DNA of 64,000 nucleotides. Source: Panopea generosa (lineage: Eukaryota > Mollusca > Bivalvia > Adapedonta > Hiatellidae). Position 1 is the stretch's first letter; every line of letters starts with the position of its first letter. The stretch spans positions 62,101,078-62,165,077 of the forward strand of contig CM055895.1 of the NCBI GenBank assembly GCA_029582155.1, in the 5' to 3' direction. Made by a program: the position numbers and the translations under genes. Of the stretch, positions 59,346 to 64,000 are shown in pieces. Under the pieces are notes generated by a model. That model had not been told where the DNA came from, made no database searches, and was given only the letters and a program-made list of their open reading frames with translations.

Positions 59346-59625
59346 GGTTAGCGTTTGTCTAGATAATTCTTTCAAACCGGATAAGGATATCTGCATTTTT
59401 ACCGGGGTCAGTTTATAAGGTTATGATTTAGATTATATAGATTATAATAGATTGTTTTAACGTCAGAGCGCGAGAATTTTATCTCGGCCCTAGGATGAGA
59501 TAGAAACATCTTACCCCGGGAAAATACAGATATCCTTATCCGTTGAGCAAGAAATTTCTATCTCACCATAGGGCTGAGATAAATTCCCGCGCTGTGACGT
59601 TGGAATCATCTAGATAACGTAACGT
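59346..59625. mobile_element. M6: element with interleaved inverted repeats
   Basis: The outer ends (GTTAGCGTTTGTCTAGATAA, and TCTAGATAACGTAAC reversed) form a diverged inverted repeat. Inside, GGATAAGGATATCTGCATTT near 59380 pairs with AAATACAGATATCCTTATCC near 59523. ACGTCAGAGCGCGAGAATTT and TATCTCGGCCCTA near 59461 pair with the reverse complement near 59570-59601. The two inner pairs interleave (A, B, A', B') rather than nest. It is non-coding. Confidence 0.65.
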
Positions 59626-60038
59626 ATAAGATATATGACGTAAATAATATGATTAAACGCCTTAAAAGCGGTCGTTGTAAAATCTATAATGATAAATTAA
59701 TTTAAAATAATTATTCAGTATGTTTTGATTGCAAGAAACAGAATCGTTCATGGCTTTTTCGGTTCGGATAGAAAACTCCGTCACTTTGGATAACTGTTTT
59801 CGCGGGAATTCGGCTAACCGAACCTAAAGCCCATGTAAGATTCTTATATTGAAAGATATCTCAAATAAATGACGAAATTATAGACCGGACACGAATAGCA
59901 CTTTCACATGTGTTACCATTAAACGAGACCAGGACCTTTAATCTACCGATCTGCGTCTTACGCGTGACACATCCTCATATCACAGGGATCATTTGTGCCA
60001 AGTTTTGTGCTAAAATCACCCATGTCTGAACGTAATAT

Positions 60039-60057
60039 AGTAATAATAATAGTAGTA

Positions 60058-60104
<47 letters not shown>
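60039..60104. repeat. (TAA)n microsatellite
   Basis: A trinucleotide run that leaves poly-Ile and poly-Leu frames open on the minus strand; these are not genes. Confidence 0.95.
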
Positions 60105-60105
<1 letters not shown>

Positions 60106-60193
60106 TCTTTATGTATAGACGATAACACATTATGACATAATACAATTTCGAAAACAAGGTACACATCTTATTCTCAATGTGGTTTTGTACGTT

Positions 60194-60390
60194 TTTTGAA
60201 AGGGGTTTAACGCCATTATCAATACATTTCAGGTTACGTATGGCATATCAAGTTTTACTGGAGGAGGAAGACGTCAGACTGAGTCAGACTGAGTAGAACC
60301 ATCGTCATTGCGCAACTGGCAAACTTTCTCACATTATGTTTTTGGAGCGAGCGGGACTCGAACCTACGATCTTAGCGCCTTAGACCAAAG
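60194..60390 (-). mobile_element. SINE-C, best copy, with tRNA-like head
   Basis: Minus strand: GGTCTAAGGCGCTAAGATCG, box B GGTTCGAGTCCCGCTCGCTC, ATGTGAGAAAGTTTGCCAGT, the duplicated ACTCAGTCTG part, CCTCCAGTAAAACTTGATAT and the tail ATGGCGTTAAACCCCTTTC. Box B is a perfect match to the polymerase III consensus. Box A is worn. Confidence 0.85.
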
Positions 60391-60616
60391 TTTTATAACC
60401 TCGGACCCATATCGGATCAAATAAGTATATATAAATATTAATTTACATAAACGAATTGATAGACAAAACCTTATCTGTGGTGTTTTATGAAGAAATTCGA
60501 TATTTGGCTGGATAACATTTTCTTGGTTTAGACACTTTCTTAGAATAATTTTTTTCAAGACATTATTTGAGCAAATAAATTGGTCTATCTTTGTTTGAGG
60601 GCTATGTCACAGTTTT

Positions 60617-60713
<97 letters not shown>

Positions 60714-60734
60714 TGTGTGTGTGTGTGTGTGTGT
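60617..60734. repeat. (GA)n then (GT)n compound microsatellite
   Basis: A (GA) run of about 95 bases with one GGGGAAA interruption passes directly into (GT)11. It abuts the M2 element. Confidence 0.96.
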
Positions 60735-60735
60735 G

Positions 60736-60963
60736 AAGATAATTATTTGTGAATAACCAGACATAAATGCACATATGTGAATTGTCCGTCTAGTCCAGAC
60801 GTGTTGCATGTAAATCCATAGTATATAAGTCATGGTTGACACCAAATTAATTGGTTTGGCAGAGGCTTTGTTATTGTGTCTTTGGTTTGCATTGTAGCTA
60901 GGCGCGCTCGCCGTAGTCTGGTCTATACATTTATGTCAGGTTATTCACATATAATTATCTCCA
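60736..60963 (-). mobile_element. MITE family M2, foldback form
   Basis: The ends AGATAATTATTTGTGAATAA-CCAGACATAAATG and CATTTATGTCAGGTTATTCA-CATATAATTATCT form an inverted repeat of about 35 bp. The interior keeps GTCCAGACGTGTTGCATGTA and GGCGCGCTCGCCGTAGTCTG. Its left end differs from the long M2 copies, which carry CCTTTATATTGCATGTGAGT there. Confidence 0.85.
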
Positions 60964-61116
60964 TATATATATTTAAATATCATACATTGTGAATGTGCAT
61001 TTGAAAGATCAAACAAATCGAAAATAACGTTGTTGTGTGATTTCAGTCATCTCCGTTTATGAAATAAATACCTACGATATCACTGCATCTTCATGATTCA
61101 ACGGGTTTCTAAATCA

Positions 61117-61386
61117 GTCCTTTATATTGCATGTAAGTAGTTATGAATCCCTAACTAGATCCTAATTATATAAAGCTATCAGTTCATGTATGTAAATTGT
61201 CCGTCCATTCCAGATGTGTTGCACATAAAACCATAGTATATAAGTCACGGTTGACGTCTAAATGACTGGTTCAAAGGACGATGGGAAATAACAACTTGTA
61301 CATACACATTTATTTGGTTTGGTAGATGCCTTGATATTGTCTCTATGGTTTGCATGGTTCTAAGCACGCTCGACGTAGTCTTGGAC
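61117..61386 (-). mobile_element. MITE family M2, long form with extra block
   Basis: It starts CCTTTATATTGCATGTAAGT, as in the copy at 19547, and runs to CGCTCGACGTAGTCTTGG, where the conserved end is lost. About 49 bases (AATGACTGGTTCAAAGGACG onward, 61259-61307) are present here but in no other copy. Confidence 0.78.
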
Positions 61387-61389
61387 GAC

Positions 61390-63222
61390 TTATGATGGAA
61401 CAATTACGTATCAATATGTGGCCTAGAGATTGTCTCATGGTTAATCGAAATTAACATTTTAATTACTGAGAAAGTAATTATTGTGCATTTGAACATGAGT
61501 AATAAAAGCTTTTATCTGAGATGCTGTTTATTTATTTTTCGCTTAACAAATCAACGCTCGTAGCAAAATAAGAATAAAGAGCCGAGTTGAATACATGCAC
61601 TGAATATACTCTCTGTATTTATATATTTTAAATGCCGTTTTATACATATATATCGGGAAAACATTTTAATAGCATTAAGTTGCTTTGTTTTTTTATTTTT
61701 CATTTAATCAAGTAGTTCTCAATAAGTCGCCCGGTAAGCATGTTATTGCAATATAATGTCTGCGAACTGATTTAGAGTGATACACGTGTCTGTCAAGTAC
61801 TTAACGATCTGTTAATCTTAAGTAGTCATTGAATGTTAATTACATCTCAGTAATTAAAATAAAATAATATATACCGCCTCGTTCTACTAGAAACAGCGTT
61901 ATTCAAAATAGCAATACGAGTATATTTGGTTGCGTATTTAAATATGATAAAATATGACATTACTCAAAACCATTTTAATAAATGTACACTGAGCCATTAT
62001 AGCGATATAAAATGTCGAAGTAATAAACTGAAAAAGAATTTTGTAACTTTATCTACGTTCTGAGGTTAGATTAAAATATTTTTTCTGATTAAGTATGCAT
62101 TTTGTAATGTATCAAATAAATGACGATGATTTATTTAAAACTTCATTATTTGCTACATATAATGTTGGATTTGGTGTTATTTAAGAAACAGTCTGAAAGA
62201 CAAGGTGGATTCTCCAAACAGTTTGTGCGTAATATCGCTTGATTTCATTGTTTAAGATATAGTTATTTTTATCCCGTGTTGGTGGATTTAGAATTCAAAT
62301 AATTCATAGTTTTGTTATTAATGTATTGTTTATGCATATTTATTTTGACACACTGTCCTAAAAATACTGAGGCATTAATATGGTATAGTGTCAAACATGT
62401 TATTAAAGAAAAGTGACAAAGGATACTGTACGCATATGTACACACTTTAAAGTACTCGATGTCTTTACAGAAGTCAACAGCAAGAGAAAAGTAAATGGAG
62501 ACTTTAGGAAAACTATACCATCATTGAGTCCCAAGTCATATATGAAATAAAAAAGTGTATTAATTTAACAAAACTATGTCGGCGATTATTCATTTTCATC
62601 AAAATATGTAATTTTTCTGTATTCGTAACGCATTGTTATTTTCCGGTAAATTGTGTGTGCAGTTTCGCTACAAATACCATGTGCGAGAGAGAAAACAAAC
62701 AACAAAACAACAAAACAAAAAATGCGGAAAAAAAATAATATAAATATGAGTGTTATGCTATGGTTCAATGTATGGCAACAACATACATTGATACAATATG
62801 TAATATAATATTGTGTATCCGCATCCTACAAATGATATATATATATTTTGAAATATGGTTCTGGTCGCCAGATAACGACTGGCGATGCTTCTATCGGTGT
62901 AAAATACATATTATTATTTACAGTTTGATCAATTACATGTTTTTGCAAAATACATCAAAACGCACAATCTTTAAAACTATGACTATCACATTAGTGATCA
63001 GTACTGAAGTAGATCTCACTAAGCAGTTGGATGTTGTTCTTTGCTCTGTATAAGATAAGGACTAGTGTACCGGGATATTTAGTTTGACGGGAAACAACAC
63101 ATGTAATGTTTCTGACTGATCAACCTACATTAGCATATTATACCCACCAAGTCAGTGTTATTCAGATTAATTTATTTCTGGTTACTTTTTAATGACATTT
63201 CGATAGCTTTTTGTGACAAGCA
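61390..63222. other. Unannotated AT-rich DNA, 1.8 kb
   Basis: No gene or repeat was recognised. A 97-codon frame near 62760 lacks a domain. Confidence 0.4.
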
Positions 63223-63224
63223 TA

Positions 63225-63292
63225 TGTAGACTACGGCGAGTGCGTCTAGCTACAATGCAAACCATATATACAATAGCAAGGCTTCTGTAGAA
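63225..63292 (+). mobile_element. MITE family M2 fragment
   Basis: GTAGACTACGGCGAGTGCGT, CTAGCTACAATGCAAACCAT and CAATAGCAAGGCTTCTG match the middle of M2. It is followed directly by an M3 copy. Confidence 0.75.
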
Positions 63293-63300
63293 TTGGCACA

Positions 63301-63424
63301 GCTCCCACAATTGAGTGTGTTACATAGCAACTAGCGCAGCACGTTGATTGATCAATTGCTTTAGGGAAAGTTTGTAAGACGTCACAGTTTAGTAAACGTT
63401 CTGTAGCTATGAATTGTGGGACAT
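63301..63424 (-). mobile_element. M3 repeat copy
   Basis: CTCCCACAATTGAGTG at the left and ATGAATTGTGGGACATG at the right form a short inverted repeat. The interior matches 43783-43850 in reverse complement (GAACGTTTACTAAACTGTGA and CGTC). It is a small non-coding MITE-like element. Confidence 0.6.
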
Positions 63425-64000
63425 GTAAGAAATAAGGACTAATGTTAACTAGTTTCTTGATAGGCTTCCCAATTTGATATAACCTTTATATATATAACGT
63501 TTACAGTAATCTGTATCACGTGTTTCTTTTTTACGTACGAAGGATGTTCAACAAATACCCTGAAAGGTTCTCTGAAATATTTAGTACTTTATCGACGTTC
63601 TGAAATAAATAATAGATAAGCGTATTATAAATGCAAATGTTATAATCGTATAGAACAATGGTAATATTTAGGTGTATTACACTATACACATGCCGCAGAT
63701 AGTATGTTTTAATCCCTCTTGTTTTTTTGTTGATTTTTTTTATAAAACGATGTGGGAGAGAGCGTAATCGGTTGCATATGTAAACAAGATTACGCCCACA
63801 CCTCCTTCCCTAGTGGTAAATTTAGCAATGGTCTTTCAATGACTTAGGCACCTGCTGTCAGTTTTATATTAATGTGTGCATTGTTCTTATCAATAATTAA
63901 TTGTTCTTTTTATAATTGTGTTTCGTCCCAGGAATGGTTCGTCTCCCGTTGGACATTTCTATTCTCATTCTTTCTCATTATGTCCATAACAAAATAATTG
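63425..64000. other. Unannotated DNA at the window end
   Basis: No gene is visible. GTGGGAGAGAGCGTAATC near 63752 can pair imperfectly with GATTACGCCCAC near 63788, a small foldback of unknown nature. Confidence 0.4.

Noticed and set aside
60585-60845. Minus frame with Leu-Ser and Thr-His repeats
   Set aside because: It reads through the (GA)n(GT)n tract and part of an M2 element.

Overview
This is AT-rich animal DNA with no bacterial or organellar features. Interspersed tRNA-derived SINEs with (TCAA)n, (CAA)n or (TTCA)n tails, several MITE families, long minisatellites and a Ty3/gypsy element point to an invertebrate, most likely a marine bivalve mollusc. That assignment is inference from repeat style. 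I found no complete host gene. The window reads as intergenic or deep intronic sequence, with two weak candidates for host 3'-terminal exons, both on the minus strand (14786-15000, carrying one frame disruption, and 46480-46631).

Layout. 1-7.8 kb: diverged local duplications, a trinucleotide tract, SINE-A at 3493 with a clear target-site duplication (TSD), a SINE-B nested in another SINE-A (5889-6410), and the decayed 3' end of an L1/Tx1-like LINE (6530-6995). 9.8-14.4 kb: a (GACA)44 tract at the end of a 172-bp repeat, two minisatellites that grew inside SINE copies (54-bp unit at 11091, 31-bp unit at 12151), a MITE and a second near-complete SINE-A. 18-21.7 kb: TA tract, 38/44-bp minisatellite, a strong 67-nt hairpin, 25-bp minisatellite. 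22.5-25.9 kb: a 130-bp satellite split by a 466-bp MITE. 26-47 kb: mostly unannotatable AT-rich DNA with scattered MITEs and SINE pieces. 47.2-52.6 kb: a broken Ty3/gypsy LTR retroelement with 110-bp LTRs about 97% identical. 55.7-57.8 kb: a 48-bp minisatellite open in long frames on both strands. 58-64 kb: SINE-C copies, an interleaved inverted-repeat element and foldback MITEs.

Local names used below. SINE-A: tRNA head starting GCCGGGCCCGATTAGCTC, about 286 bp. SINE-B: head with AGTGTAGTGGATAA, body with CAGTACTGGTTCTACCC. SINE-C: head with GGTTCGAGTCCCGCTCGCTC, tail GGCGTTAAACCCC. SINE-D and SINE-E are single tRNA-like heads. M1-M6: MITE-like families.

The most coherent story is retrotransposon biology. 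Several non-autonomous elements share a short 3' tail resembling GACGCTAAAYACCATNCA followed by a simple repeat. Four loci carry only 37-106 bp of such a tail, each bounded by a 9-12 bp TSD. Independently, the same SINE bodies have repeatedly seeded minisatellites. Parallel SINE tails and TSDs indicate LINE-mediated mobilisation; the partner LINE is not in the window.
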